Part shown: positions 40,431-51,835 of the stretch, piece after piece
How positions within the stretch are numbered: the stretch's first letter is position 1
Layout of the letters: the number at the start of each line of letters is the position of its first letter
Assembly: GCA_963580285.1 (NCBI GenBank)
Contig: OY757023.1
Span: 90,421,108-90,485,107 of the forward strand
Length of the DNA stretch: 64,000 nucleotides
Direction: 5' to 3'
Source of the DNA: Lucinisca nassula
Taxonomy: Eukaryota > Mollusca > Bivalvia > Lucinida > Lucinidae
Made by a program: the position numbers and the translations under genes
Notes under the pieces: model-generated
The model's database searches: none
Seen by the model: only the letters and a program-made list of their open reading frames with translations
Told to the model about the DNA's origin: nothing

Positions 40431-41811
40431 TTAAGCAATTTTGGTAGAGGGTCAGCCAAGGACTGTCTCTGTGAAATTATTTCGAAATCATGCCAATGGC
40501 CTAGGAGGAGATGTTGTTTAAAGGTTTTCTATTTTTAGCTCTGGTGGCCATTTTGTTCAGCGGAGCAGAACCATTTTAGCAATTTTGGTAGAGGGTCATA
40601 AGAGGAACATTTCTGTGAAATGATATTGAAATCCGGCCATCTGCCTAGGAGAAGATTTCAATTTAAGGTTTTTCTATTTTTAGATGTGGCAGCCATTTTG
40701 TTCAGCAGAGCGAAACCATTTTAGCAATTTTGGTAGAGGGTCACCCAAGGAACATTTCTGTGTAATTATTTTGAAATCGGGACATTGGCCTAGGAGGAGA
40801 TGTTGTTTAAAGGTTTTTCTATTTTTAGCTCTGGCAGCCATTTTGTTCAGCGGAGCAGAACCATTTTAGCAATTTTGGTAGAGGGTCACCAGATGAACAT
40901 TTCTGTGAAATGATATTGAAATCCGGCCATTTGCCTGGGAGGAGATGTCGTTTTAAGGTTTTTCTATTTTTAGATGTGGTGGCCATTTTGTTCAGCATAG
41001 CGGAACCATTTTAGCAAATTTTCGTAGAGGGTCCCGAAAGGAACATTTCTGTGAAACTATTCTGAAATCGGGACATTGGCCTAGGAGGAGATGTCGTTTA
41101 AAGGTTTTTCTATTTTTAGCTCTGGCGGCCATTTTGTTCAGCGGAGCAGAACCATTTTAGCAATTTTGGTAGAGGGTCACCCGAGGAACATTTCTGTGAA
41201 ATGATTTTGAAATCCGGCCATTGGCTTAGGAGGAGATGTCGTTTTAAGGTTTTTCTATTTTTAGATGTGGTGGCCATTTTGTTCAGCAGAGCGGAACCAT
41301 TTTAGCAATTTTGGTAGAGGGTCACCCATGGAACATTTCTGTGAAATTATTTTGAAATCAGGACATTGGCCTAGGAGGAGATGTCGTTTAAAGGTTTTTC
41401 TATTTTTAGCTCTGACAGCCATTTTGTTCAGCGGAGCAGAACCATTTTAGCAATTTCGGTAGAGGGTGACCAGAGGAACATTTCTGTGAAATGATTTTGA
41501 AATCCGGCCATTTGCCTAGGAGGAGATGTCATTTAAAGAAATTGTTGACGGACAGATGGACGGACGGACGGACGGACGGACGGACAGACGGATGACGGAC
41601 ACAAAGCGATCCTAATAGCTCACCTTGAGCACTTCGTGCTCAGGTGAGCTAAAAATATGAAGGATTTTTATCAGAAAAGTAGCCGTTTTGGAGATGTGAA
41701 AAATGCACTTATCGTACGGGTCAGTTATCGTAATGTTGAGACATTATAATGAGGGTGCTCTGTATAACATCTGTGACCTCAATTCCTAACCATGCTTGTT
41801 CTAAAATTTGA

Positions 41812-43064
41812 ACAAGAGCTCCGCAAGCGGGGCATTATACGCCCGTGGCAAATTCATATTTGGTAGACTGAAACCTGAAAACAGTATTCATTGATGGTGG
41901 AACTATTTTTCAAGTTTCAATGGGTGACAGCAAATGCAAGAAGAGCATGCACAGTGCCAAGCCAGAGCTAGGGCATCACAGAGCTTTCTTCCTTTTCCCT
42001 GTATTGCTCTTTCCACAGCAGACAGCTTAGAACTAGAATTAATCTCATCAGTTATTTACAACACATAAAAACGAGCACTTATAGCATTTGCTTAACCTTT
42101 AACCCGATTATCTTGAAACTTTACGCACATCTACACATCATGGTCTTACTACCTACCAAGTTTCAGCTTGATCGGATGAAAACTGTAGGATGAGTTATCC
42201 GGAAATGAAAATGTTTACAAAAATTTCAAAGGGGCATAACTCTGTTAATATTTGGCGGACGTTGATTCTCGAAACTTTACGCACATCTACACATCATGGT
42301 CTTACTAACTACCAAGTTTCAGCTTGATCGGATGAAAACTGTAGGAGGAGTTTTCTGGAAACGAAAATGTTTACAAAAATTTCAAAGGGGCATAACTCTG
42401 TTAATATTTGGCGGACGTTGATTCTCGAAACTTTATGCACATCTACACATCATGGTCTTACTACCTACCAAGTTTCAACTTGATCGGATGAAAACTGTAG
42501 GAGGATTATCCGGAAACGAAAATGTTTACAAAAATTTCAAAGGGGCATAACTCTGTTAATATTTGGTGGACCTTGATTCTCGAAACTTTACGCACATCTA
42601 CACATCATGGTCTTACTAACTACCAAGTTTCAGCTTGATCGGATGAAAACTGTAGGAGGAGTTTTCCGGAAACGAAAATGTTTACAAAAATTTCAAAGGG
42701 GCATAACTCTGTTAATATTTGGCGGACGTTGATTCTCGAAACTTTAAGCACATCTACACATCATGGTCTTACTACCTACCAAGTTTCAACTTGATCGGAT
42801 GAAAACTGTAGGAGAAGTTATCCGGAAACGAAAATGTTTACAAAAATTTCAAAGGGGCATAACTCTGTTAATATTTGGCGGACATTGATTCTCGAAACTT
42901 TACGCACATCTACACATCATGGTCTAACTACCTACCAAGTTTCAGCTTGATCGGATGAAAACTGTAGGAGTTATCCGGAAACGAAAAGTTTACGGACGGA
43001 TGGACGGACGGACGCCGACCCCATAACATAATACGACCGTTTTTTCAAAACGGGCGTATAAAAA
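41812..43064. mobile_element. ACAAGAG-headed element E5 with ~155-bp units
   Basis: The head is ACAAGAGCTCCGCAAGCGGG then TATACGCCCG. The tail is CGACCGTTTTTTCAAAACGG plus GCGTATAAAAA. Five tandem units contain CATAACTCTGTTAATATTTG, CACATCTACACATCATGGTC and ACCAAGTTTCAGCTTGATCG. GTACAATTTACTACC follows, continuing the MITE it invaded. Confidence 0.8.
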
Positions 43065-43069
43065 GTACA

Positions 43070-43205
43070 ATTTACTACCTGATGGTGTGTCCAAAAAAAA
43101 ACAGGATAAGAGGCAAACAGTGCAATTCCTGATGAGATGCCACATTGTTCAGCATCTCATCTGGGTTTACACTTTTTGCTCAGGCTTGCCTGTCAAACAC
43201 ATACA
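43070..43205. repeat. core hairpin of the GCAAACAGTG group
   Basis: GGCAAACAGTGCAATTCCTG, GATGAGATGCCACATTGTTC / CAGCATCTCATCTGGG and AGGCTTGCCTGTC. Right part of the MITE interrupted by E5. Confidence 0.55.
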
Positions 43206-43254
43206 GTCACTAGAAATGGTGTTTGTAAAACACTATGCCCCCAACCATATACTT

Positions 43255-44645
43255 GCCTCTAAATGCTGAAATTAACAAAGGGCCACAACTGAAAATTTTT
43301 TTTCAGAATTTTTTCAGAAGTTAATGGAGTCATCAACTCATCATTCCCTATCAACCTGTCAGTTTCAAGGCGAGGCTAAGCTTAATCAGTTTTCGAGATA
43401 TCTTGCTTACTAGATTAAAATGCCAAATTGTTCAAAGGGCCATAATTAAAAAAAAATTCAGAATTGTTTTCAAAAGTTAACCAGGCAATTTACTCATCAT
43501 TCCCTATCAGCCTGTCAAGTTTCAAGGCAATATCTAAACAAGAGATTAAAATTCCAAATTGTACAAAGGGCCATAGCTCAAGAAAAATTTTCAGAATTGT
43601 TTTCAAAAGTTAACCAGGCGATTTACTCATCATTCCCTATCAGCCTGTCAAGTTTCAAGGTAATAGCTGAAAAGGGTTCTGAGATATCTTGCTTACAAGA
43701 TTAAAATGCCGAAATTTTCGATGGGCCATAGCTCATGAAAAATTTCAGATTTTTTTTTTAAAGTCACCTAATCATCATTCCCTTTCAGCCTGTCAAGTTT
43801 CAAGGCAATATCTTTACGAGTTTTCGAGATGTCTTGGTTACAAGGTTATGACGAATTGTTCAAAGAAGAAAATTTCAGATTTTTTTTTTTTTTTAAATTA
43901 ATCGGATCATCTATTCATCATCCCCCATCCGCCTTTTAAGTTTCAAGACAATAGCTCAAATAGTTTCAGAGATATTCTGCTTACAAAATTAAAATACCCA
44001 AAATTTCAAAGGCCATAACTAAAGAAAAATCTTTTTTTTTTTTTCAAAAGATGATCAGGTCATCTACTTATACTTCCGTATCAGTCTGTTAAGTTTCAAG
44101 GCAATAACTTACAACCGTATCGAGATATCTTGCTTGCAAGGTTAAAATACCCAAATTTTCATAGAGTCATAATTAAAAAAAATATTCAGATATTTTTTAC
44201 AAGTCAATCAGGTCTTCTACTCAACATTCCTTATCTGGGCCCAGTTGTTCAAAAACTAATGACGTCGTTAGTTAACGTATCGTTAAAACTTTGATCATTA
44301 AATATGGCAAATATGCTAATATTTTTGCTGAAAAAATGTGAGCAGCTTTTGCGGATGCAAAAGCTGCTCACATTTTTTCAGCAAAAATGCCAAAATTTTC
44401 GATATTGTATTTGCTAGAACAGCTAACAATATGACCGCTAACGAGCTCGTTAAGCTAACGATGCTTTGAACAACTGGCCCCAGCTTGTCAAGTTTCAAAA
44501 CCTAGCTTGCACGGTTCAAAAGATATGCTATGCAGAAAAAAGCACGATGGACAGATGGATGGAAGGACGGATGGATGGATGGAGGCATGAACAAAGGAAA
44601 AGCAATATGCCCCCACAACTTCTTCGAAGTTATGAAGGGCATAAA
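43255..44645. mobile_element. ACAA-type element E12 with ~120-bp units
   Basis: Starts near ACAAAGGGCCACAACTG. The units contain TCATCATTCCCTATCAGCCT, GTCAAGTTTCAAGGC and GAGATATCTTGCTTAC. Ends after a GATGGATGGATGGA tract with the hairpin ATGCCCCCACAACTTCTTCG / AAGTTATGAAGGGCAT. A PIF-like MITE is inserted at 44238. Non-coding. Confidence 0.7.
44238..44480. mobile_element. PIF/Harbinger-like MITE, 243 bp
   Basis: GGCCCAGTTGTTCAAA and TTTGAACAACTGGCCC ends. Flanking trinucleotides are CTG (44235-44237) and CAG (44481-44483), one mismatch. The central stem is GTGAGCAGCTTTTGC / GCAAAAGCTGCTCAC. Confidence 0.75.
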
Positions 44646-44731
44646 TATGGTACATTCTGAATTGGGCATTGAATCTAAGCACTGGTGTTATGACAACCGG
44701 ACTTTGTTTCCCAGTCGGAATTCAGACCTAC

Positions 44732-44860
44732 CCTATTCCATGCTCTCATCCAGAGTTGGCGTGACACTTCCTCTGTCAGTGACTTGTCAGCCATATCTAT
44801 GGCAGTCACGAATCTCTGCGCTGAGAGAGAACCTTTGATAAACATTGTTTCACCTGGATC
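44732..44860 (-). CDS. GSTK1: GSTK1-like exon 4
   Basis: The minus strand reads TTTGTTTTAG, then DPGETMFIKGSLSAQRFVTA and IDMADKSLTEEVSRQLWMRA, then WNR and GTAGGT. 43 codons, phase 0 to phase 0. It matches the kappa-class helical segment (KGSL-x-AMRF-like, then E-x-SRxLWMR) that covers the active site and contributes to the dimer. Residues F and R of the QRF segment and the LWMR motif are intact. Exon 4 is the only coding piece between the E12 repeats and a TTAA MITE, and it opens the 23-kb intron holding the copia, mariner and LINE. Confidence 0.93.
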
Positions 44861-44901
44861 CTAAAACAAACATGATATGTGGATAAGGACAACACATCTA
44901 A

Positions 44902-45130
44902 TTAACCTTTTTTGTACCAAATGGAATCTTCCTCCTCATATATAGCAGGAGTTCATTTCAATATTTAGGGGTGTCAGTTTGTGTTTTCATCAAAATTTAT
45001 TTGGAAAATTTCTGAACTTTTAGCAAACAGTGGAGGCTCTGATCAGACGCTGCATTCTGCAGCATCTGATCTGGGCCTGCACTGTTTGCCAGGGTACCCG
45101 TTTTGGGGTTTCTGGTACTAAATGGGTTAA
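44902..45130. mobile_element. TTAA-bounded MITE (family e), 229 bp
   Basis: TTAACCTTTTTTGTACCA at the left, TGGTACTAAATGGGTTAA at the right. The core GCAAACAGTGGAGGCTCTG / TCTGGGCCTGCACTGTTTGC is as in families b and c. It lies 42 bp upstream (in gene sense) of exon 4. Confidence 0.8.
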
Positions 45131-45475
45131 ACATGGGAAAACCTGTTTCACATATGTGATACCTCCCTCCTGACAGGGAGACTACCTCATTTCGATGCTG
45201 ATTTGTGCCCAAATTATGCCAAAATTCAGGAGTCTCCATCATGTGAACTGAGAATTTCTTGATATATTCTTTTCATTTGTTAAGAATCTCCCTCATCACA
45301 ATAGCAAATCTAGCTCATACAGTTCAATAAATTATCACATGTATGTTGTTTTTGTCATACAACTCCGCTGTTATTTAGACCTAAAAAAAATAGCTGTGTT
45401 TCCGCTAACCAGACTGACCCTGCTTCAGACCCCCCCCCCACCCACTCTACTATTTTCATCAATAAAAGAACAATT
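45131..45475. other. intron 3 sequence, no gene
   Basis: AT-rich, with a C-run at 45430-45440. A stretch TAAGAATCTCCCTCATCACA (45280) recurs at 47617, and a few other segments of 45140-45360 recur at 47540-47720, so E6 is flanked by a partial direct duplication of its surroundings. Confidence 0.45.
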
Positions 45476-47484
45476 ACAAGAGGGCCATGATGGCCCTGGA
45501 TCGCTCACCCGATCCATAGAGTAACAAGTGGGCCCCGGGGAGGGCCATAATTGACCCCAGGGCTATAATGTGCATAATGTTGAGGGAGGTCTAAAAAGGT
45601 GAAGCTTCATACCAAATATCAACAAAGGCTAAAATTTGAATAATCTTGGCAAAGGTCCACCAGATGAAGCTACACACCAAATATCAAAGACCTGCGCCTT
45701 GCAGTTTCAGAGAAGAAGATTTTTTTAAAGCTATTCCCTACATAAGCCTATGTAAAACCAAATGGCCCCGGGGCTGTATAAGTCTATGTAAAACCAAAGG
45801 GCCCCAGGCTGGGGGCATTTGTGGCCCCAGGGCTATAATTTGAACACTCTTGGTAGAGGTCTACTAGATAAAGCTCCATACCAAATATCAAAGACCTGGG
45901 CCTTGCAGTTTCAGAGAAGATGATTTTTAAAGATTTCCCTTTATAAGTCTATGTAAAACCAAAGGGTCTCGGGGCGGCGACATTTTTGGCCCCAGGGCTA
46001 TAATTTGCACAATCTTGATAGAGGTCCACTAGATGAAATTTCACACCAAATATCAAAGATCTAGGCCTTGTGGTTTCACAGAAGAAGATTTTTTAAGATT
46101 TTCCCTATATAAGTCTATGTCAAACAAAAGGGCCCCGGAGCGGGGGCATTTTTGGTTTCAGGGCTATAATTTGAAGAATCTTGATAGAGGTCCACTAGAT
46201 GAAGCTTCATACCAAATATCAAAACTCTACTGAGGCCTTGTGGTTTCAGAGAAGAAGATTTTTAAAGATTTTCCCTATATTAGTCAATGTGAAACCAAAG
46301 GGCCCCGGAGCGGGGGCATTTTTGGCCCCAGGGCTATAATTTGAACAAGCTTGGTAGAGGTCCATTATATGAAGCTTCATATCAAATATAAAAGTCCTGG
46401 GCCATGCGGTTTCAGAGAAGAAGATTTTTTTAGATTTTCCCTATATAAGTCTATGTAAAACCAAAGGGCCCCGGAGTGGGGACAGTTTTGGTCTCAGGGC
46501 TATAATTTGAACAATCTTGATAGGGGTCCACTAGATGAAGCTTCATACCAAATATCAAAGGCCTAGGCCTTGTGGTTTCAGAGAAGAAGATTTTTTAAGA
46601 TTTTCCCTATATTAGTCTATGTAAAACCAAAGGGCCCGGAGCGGAGCATTTTTGGCCCCATGGCTATAATTTGAACAATCTTGGTAGAGGTCCATTAGAT
46701 GAAGCTTCATACCAAATATCAAAGTCCTGGGCCTCGCGGTTTCAGAGAAGATTTTTAAAGATTATCCCTATACAAGCCTATGTAAAACCAAATGGGCCCG
46801 GGGCGGGGGTAGTTTTGGCCCCAGCACTATAATTTGAATAATCTTGGTAGGGGTCCTATAGATACCAAATATCAAAGAACTAGGCCTTGTGGTTTCAGAG
46901 AAGAAGATTTTTAAAGGTTTTTCCCTATATATGTCTATGTAAAACCAAAGGGCCCTGGAGCGGGGGCATTTTTGGCCCAAGGGCTATAATTTGAACAATC
47001 TTGGTAGAGGTCCATTAGATGAAGCTTCATACCAAATATCAAAGTCCTGGGCCTTGCGGTTTCAGAGAAGATGATATTTAAAGATTTTCCCTATATTAGC
47101 CTAGGTAAAACCAAAGGGCCCCGGGGCGGGGGCATTTTTTGCCCCAGCACTATAATTTGAACAATCTTGGTAGGGATCCACTAGATGAAGCTTCATACCA
47201 AATATCAAAGACCTGGGCCTTGTGGTTTCAGAGAAGAAGATTTTTTAAGTTTTCAGTGAAAAAAAATCTATTTTTGGCTCCTGAGACCTAGATGTGCAAC
47301 GGACCGGAACCATTTGAACAACTTTGAAAGGGGACCACCTAAGGATCATTCCTGTGAAGTTTGGTCAAAATTCGATCAGTGGTTTAGGAGGAGATGTCGT
47401 TTGAAGAAATTGTTTATGCACGGACGCACGACAGACAAAAAGTGATCCCAAAAGCTCACCTCATCACTACGTGACGGTGAGCTA
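45476..47484. mobile_element. ACAAGAG-headed element E6 (same repeat as E2)
   Basis: The head ACAAGAGGGCCATGATGGCC and tail CACCTCATCACTACGTGACG / GTGAGCTA match E2. The internal ~165-bp units (TTTGAACAATCTTGGTAGAG etc.) number about ten. It is followed by ATAAAAGTGGGGTTCAAGGG, an N5 MITE end (to 47535). Confidence 0.83.
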
Positions 47485-47855
47485 ATAAAAGTGGGGTTCA
47501 AGGGGGTCAAAATTATATAGGCGTGTTTTCGTGATGTGTGCCCAAATTATGCCGAAATTTATGAGTCTCCCTCATGTTAACTGAGAATTTCCTTATATAT
47601 TATTTTCATTTGAATGTACAGAATCTCCCTCATCACAATGGCAAACCTCCCTAGCTCACATAGTTCAATAAATTATCACATGTACAGTATGTTGTTTTTG
47701 TCATATATTACTGTTATTTAGCAGATAAAACCGTATCCTAATAATGACATGACCACACATGTAATTCCATTGTTGAATTCGGACACGGTTACTTGCTCGG
47801 AATATCATGACACTGTCCCTGACAACCTTTTTTTTTCTGATGAAACTCTTTTAAA

Positions 47856-48030
47856 GGGGAATGGCAAATTTTTCTGCCATTTTTCAAAGGGAGACAACTT
47901 TCGTGAATGAAAAGGGGTCTACTCGTAAAGCAAATTCTTTCCTTTAAGAGTTGACCCCTATTAAAATGGGAGCTAAAAACACTTTTGCAGGAGTTGCCTC
48001 CCCTGAAGGTGTTCCCATTCCCACTAAAAT
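47856..48030. mobile_element. MITE with GGGGAATGG terminus
   Basis: GGGGAATGGCAAATTTTTCT, the stem GTCTACTCGTAAAGCAAATT / CTTTCCTTTAAGAGTTGACC, and GGTGTTCCCATTCCC. A shortened relative of 36297-36536. Confidence 0.7.
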
Positions 48031-48065
48031 CATTATTTGATAAACAAAATCTTACACTTGTGGCT

Positions 48066-48345
48066 TTGGCCCCACCCATCCGGGTTTGGAGAAATAGACT
48101 GGACTGTCTGTTGCTTCCAGCTGACACCGACCACACGAGTAATGGTAAACCGCAAAGAAGGTCTAAGCCTGCCCTGGCAAAGTGGTGCCAGCCCATTCAT
48201 TTTAACCCTATTGGTTTCATTGGGTGGTAGGGATTGGGTGGCATCTCAATGTCGGATAAAAGTCCCACAAAATTGGAAGGAGCATCTCCACAATGACCTA
48301 ATTAGTTTTGACGGGGACGTTACTGTAAACCTCAACTCAAACAAA
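48066..48345 (+). mobile_element. SINE-B, diverged
   Basis: GCCCCACCCATCCGGGTTTG ... ATTGGTTTCATTGGGTGG ... GGACGTTACTGTAAACCTCA with a CAAACAAACAAA tail. Reading frames through it are not genes. Confidence 0.75.
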
Positions 48346-48399
48346 CAAACAAATCTTTATTGTTATGTCTCCTTATCTGGGCTATATATGTACATGTAT

Positions 48400-48817
48400 T
48401 TATAATATAATGTTATTAATCAAGTATAGTGCGACCAAATTGACCTGAGACTGGTGAACTCTATTAACATAATTTCACACCCAACTGAATGCATGTATTT
48501 ATCTTCGCTGTCTCCCGTAAACGGCGATATTATTATTCAATACATAGAGGTCGGTAAATGGGTCGCAATTCATGTGATGCCAAAGATTCACGAGAAGTTT
48601 ACGAAAGCCAACGTACATGTATTAGGCGATAACATTGACAAATTTATTCCATGCATAAAGGTTAGTCTCAGGTCAAATTGTTCGAACTATAATTTCGTAT
48701 TGGCCCAGTTACAGGTCAGAAGCTGGAGGCCGAGGCCAATACAGCTAACCGAGGACCTGTAACTTGGCCAATACAAAATTACTTTATCAATGACAATTTT
48801 CTTAATTGACACAATTA
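48400..48817. other. intron 3 sequence with a 102-codon frame and a hairpin
   Basis: A plus-strand frame (48454-48762) starts MNSINIISHPTECMYLSS and has no recognisable domain. Its end overlaps a hairpin (GTATTGGCCCAGTTACAGGT / ACCTGTAACTTGGCCAATAC, 48700-48775). Probably a chance frame or a relic. Base composition is less repetitive than its surroundings. Confidence 0.3.
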
Positions 48818-50767
48818 ACAAGAGGGCCATGATGGCCCTGGATTGCTCACCTGATCTATAGAGTAATAAGTCGGCCCCGAAGAGGGCCATTATTTACACC
48901 AGGGCTATAATGTGCATAATTTTGAGAGAGGTCTAAAAAGGTGAAGGTTCATACCAAATATCAACAAAGGCTATAATTTGAACCATCTTGGCAAAGGTCC
49001 AATAGATGAAGCTACACACAAAATATCAAAGATATTCCCTACATAAGCCTATGTAAAACCAAATGGCCCCAGGGCGGGGGGTATTTTTGGCCTCAGGGCT
49101 ATAATTTAAACAATCTTGATAGAGGTCCACTGGATGAAGCTTCACACCAAATATCCAAGACCTGGGCCATGCTGTTTCAGAGAAGAAGATTTTTCACAGA
49201 TTATCTCTATATAAGTCTATGAAAATCCAAAGGGCCCCGGGGCAGGGCATTTGTTGCCAGAGGGCTATAATTTGAACAATATTGGTAGAGGACCACTAGA
49301 TGAAGCTCCATACCAAAATATCAAAGACATGGGCCTTGCAGTTTCAGAGAAGAAGATTTTTAAATATTTCCCTATATAAGTCTATGTAAAACCAAAGGGT
49401 CTAGGGGCGGGGACAATTTTGGCCCCCGGGCTATAATTTGAACAATCTTGATAGAGGCTCACTAGATGAAATTTCACACTAAATATCAAAGACCTAGGCC
49501 TTGTGGTGTCACAGAAGAACATTTTTAAAGATTTTCCCTATATAAGTCTATGTAAAACTAAAGGGCCCCGAGGCAGGGGCATTTTTGGTCTCAGGGCTAT
49601 AATTTGAACAATCTTTATACAGGTCCACTAGATGAAGCTTCATACCAAATATCAAAGACCTAGGCCTTGCGGTTTCAGAGAAGAAGATTTTTCAAGATAT
49701 TCCCTATAGAAGTCTATGTAAAACCAAAGGGCCCCGGAGTGGGGCATTTTTGGCCCCAGGGCTATAATTTGAACAATCTTGGTAGGGGTCCACAAGATGA
49801 AGCTTCATACCAAATATCAAAGACCTGGGCCTTGGGGTTTCAGCTAGAGAAGAAGATTTTTAAAGATTTTCCCTATATAAGCCTATGTAAAACCAAAGGG
49901 TCCCGGGGCGGGGGCATTTTTGGCCCCAGCACTATAATTTGAACAATCTTGGTAGGGATCCACTAGATGAAGCTTCATTCCAAATAGCAAAGACCTGGGC
50001 CTTGCGGTTTCGGAGAAGAAGATTTTTAAAGATTTTCCCTATGTAAGCCCATATAAAACCAAAGGGCCCTGGGGCAGGGGCATTTTTGGCCCCAGCACTA
50101 TAATTTGAACAATCTTGGTAGGGGTCCACTAGATGAAGCTTATTACCAAATATCGAAGACCTGGGCCTTGCGGTTTCAGAGAAGAAGATTTTTAAAGATT
50201 TCCCCTATATAAGCCCATGGAAAACCAAAGGGCCCCGGGGCGTGGGCATTTTTGGCCCCAGCACTATTATTTGAACAATCTTGGTAGGGGTCCACTAGAT
50301 GAAGCTTCATACCAAATATCAAAGACCTGGGCCTTGTGATTTCAGAGAAGAAGATTTTTAAAGATTTTCCCTATATAAGCCCATGTAAAACCAAAGGGCC
50401 CTGGGGCGGGGGCATTTTTGGCCCCAGCACTATAATTTGAACAATCTTGGTAGGGGTCCACTAGATGAAGCTTCATACCAAATATCAAAGACCTGGGCCT
50501 TGTGGTTTCAGAGAAGAAGATTTTTTAAGTTTTCGGTGAAAAAATCTATTTTTGGCTCCTGTGACCTAGATGTGCAACGGACTGGAACCATTTGAACAAC
50601 TTTAAAAGGGGACCACCTAAGGATCATTCCTATAAAGTTTGGTCAAAATCCGATCAGTGGTTTAGGAGGAGATGTCGTTTGAAGAAATTGTTTACTCACA
50701 GACGGACGCACGCACGCACGACGGACGACGGACAAAAAGTGATCGCAAAAGCTCACCTCGTCACTAC
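48818..50767. mobile_element. ACAAGAG-headed element E7 (same repeat as E2, 3' end truncated)
   Basis: Head ACAAGAGGGCCATGATGGCC. About ten ~165-bp units to 50520, then TTTTTGGCTCCTGTGACCTA and a GACGGACGCACGCACGCACG tract. The terminal hairpin stops after CACCTCGTCACTAC, so half of the stem is lost. Confidence 0.82.
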
Positions 50768-50857
50768 CTAAATTGCAACCAGAATCTGGGACAAAAATCC
50801 CTCACATATCAAAGCCTATTGAGAGATATAGCCAGATCTCATGAAGCATGGCTGTGT

Positions 50858-51157
50858 GTTTGTTTTGTTTGAATTGAGGTTTAATGTCCGTGTCAACACT
50901 ATTTAGGTTATTTTGGAGACATTGCTTCCAATTTTGTGGGACTTTTACTGAGTTGAAATGACAACTCAAGCCCTGCCACCCAATCAAACCAAAAGGCTTA
51001 TAGCATTGGACGGTCTGACTTACATCACTATGCCTGGGCAGGCTTAGTCCTTCTAAGCAGTTTTTCAGTTCTCATGTGTGGTCAATTTCAGCTCTGCATG
51101 GAAGCATCATGCAGCCCAATCTATTTCTCCCATTAATTGCAAGCCCCGATGGGCGGG
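50858..51157 (-). mobile_element. SINE-B 70 bp from GSTK1 exon 3b
   Basis: Plus orientation: TTGAGGTTTAATGTCCGTGT ... CATTGCTTCCAATTTTGTGG ... GGAAGCATCATGCAGCCC ... GCCCCGATGGGCGGGGC. The right end is separated from exon 3b by about 70 bp of intron. It is in the same orientation as the SINE at 51457. Confidence 0.8.
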
Positions 51158-51227
51158 GCAAAATAGCCGTGTATGTATCAGCCGACTGTCGTATTTGGGA
51201 TTTTGAAATAAAAATAAAAATAATTAC

Positions 51228-51343
51228 AATGTCAGGAGGAAAGCAAATCTTTAATGGCACATCAAAGTACTTGGCCAGCAACTTCAGATCTGTAGCCATG
51301 TAAACAAACTTGTTTCGAACCTTTAATATTGGTGTTGGGTTAC
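51228..51343 (-). CDS. GSTK1: GSTK1-like exon 3b (paralogous, putatively alternative)
   Basis: The minus-strand acceptor TTTTTTGCAG is followed by a split Gly codon, then NPTPILKVRNKFVYMATDLK and LLAKYFDVPLK, then ICFPPDI and GTAATT. It clearly duplicates exon 3a (YMA-x-xLKLL-x-KYFDVPLK in both) and uses the same entry phase (1) and exit phase (0). It is five codons longer at its end and one codon longer between the conserved Asn and Lys. No stop or shift interrupts it, and the splice sites look usable. It could be an alternative exon or a decaying duplicate. If spliced together with 3a the frame would break, so it can only substitute for it. Confidence 0.72.
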
Positions 51344-51456
51344 CTGCAAAAAACATCATGTTTGCCATCTCTTTTCCATCACTTCAACCCAACGAACCAA
51401 AGATACTCCATACTGTAGCATTTGGTGGGTTGTTCACAAAGTCAAGCACTGCTGTT

Positions 51457-51757
51457 TTGTTTCGTTTGATTTGAAGTTTAACATTCCCATCGACACTAAA
51501 GGTCATTTTGGACACGTTGCTTCCAATTTTGTGGGACTTTTACCCGACATTGAGATGAAATGACATCTCAAGCCCTGCCGGCCAATGAAACCAATACGGT
51601 TTATAAGCATGGAAGGGCCGACTCACACTGCATTGCCTTGGCAGGCTTAGATCCTCTAAACAGTTCAAGTACTCGTTTGCTTGTCAGTTTCAGCTCTGCA
51701 TGGAAGCATCATGCAGCACGTCAAAAGATTTCTTCAAGCCCCGATGGGCGGGGGCTT
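51457..51757 (-). mobile_element. SINE-B with 12-bp target duplication
   Basis: AAGCACTGCTGT (51444-51455) and AAGCACTGTTGT (51759-51770) differ at one base. A full-length minus-strand copy upstream (gene sense) of exon 3b. Confidence 0.83.
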
Positions 51758-51835
51758 AAAGCACTGTTGTCATCCAGGTATTATAACCATGCTCTCCAGC
51801 TATTGTTTAACTGTGAGGACAAGCCAGCAAATGCT

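Larger units (their letters stand above)
37701..41652. mobile_element. ACAAGAG-headed element E4 with ~145-bp units
   Basis: The head is ACAAGAGGTCCATGATGGAC then ATTCGCTCACCTGAG. The tail is AGCTCACCTTGAGCACTTCG / TGCTCAGGTGAGCT at 41618-41650, after a GGACGGACGGACGGACGG tract. Units of ~145 bp (CCATTTTGTTCAGCGGAGCA, AATTTTGGTAGAGGGTCACC, GGCCTAGGAGGAGATGTCGT) run from 39540 to 41530. Between 38160 and 39530 it is invaded by GCAAACAGTG hairpins (38235-38530), a family b TTAA MITE (38570-38723) and SINE-B fragments (38724-38805, 39336-39530). Non-coding. Confidence 0.8.

Noticed and set aside
48454..48762. 102-codon plus-strand frame starting MNSINIISHP
   Set aside because: No recognised domain, no splice context, overlaps a hairpin, and it lies in a GSTK1 intron. 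Left as undetermined sequence.
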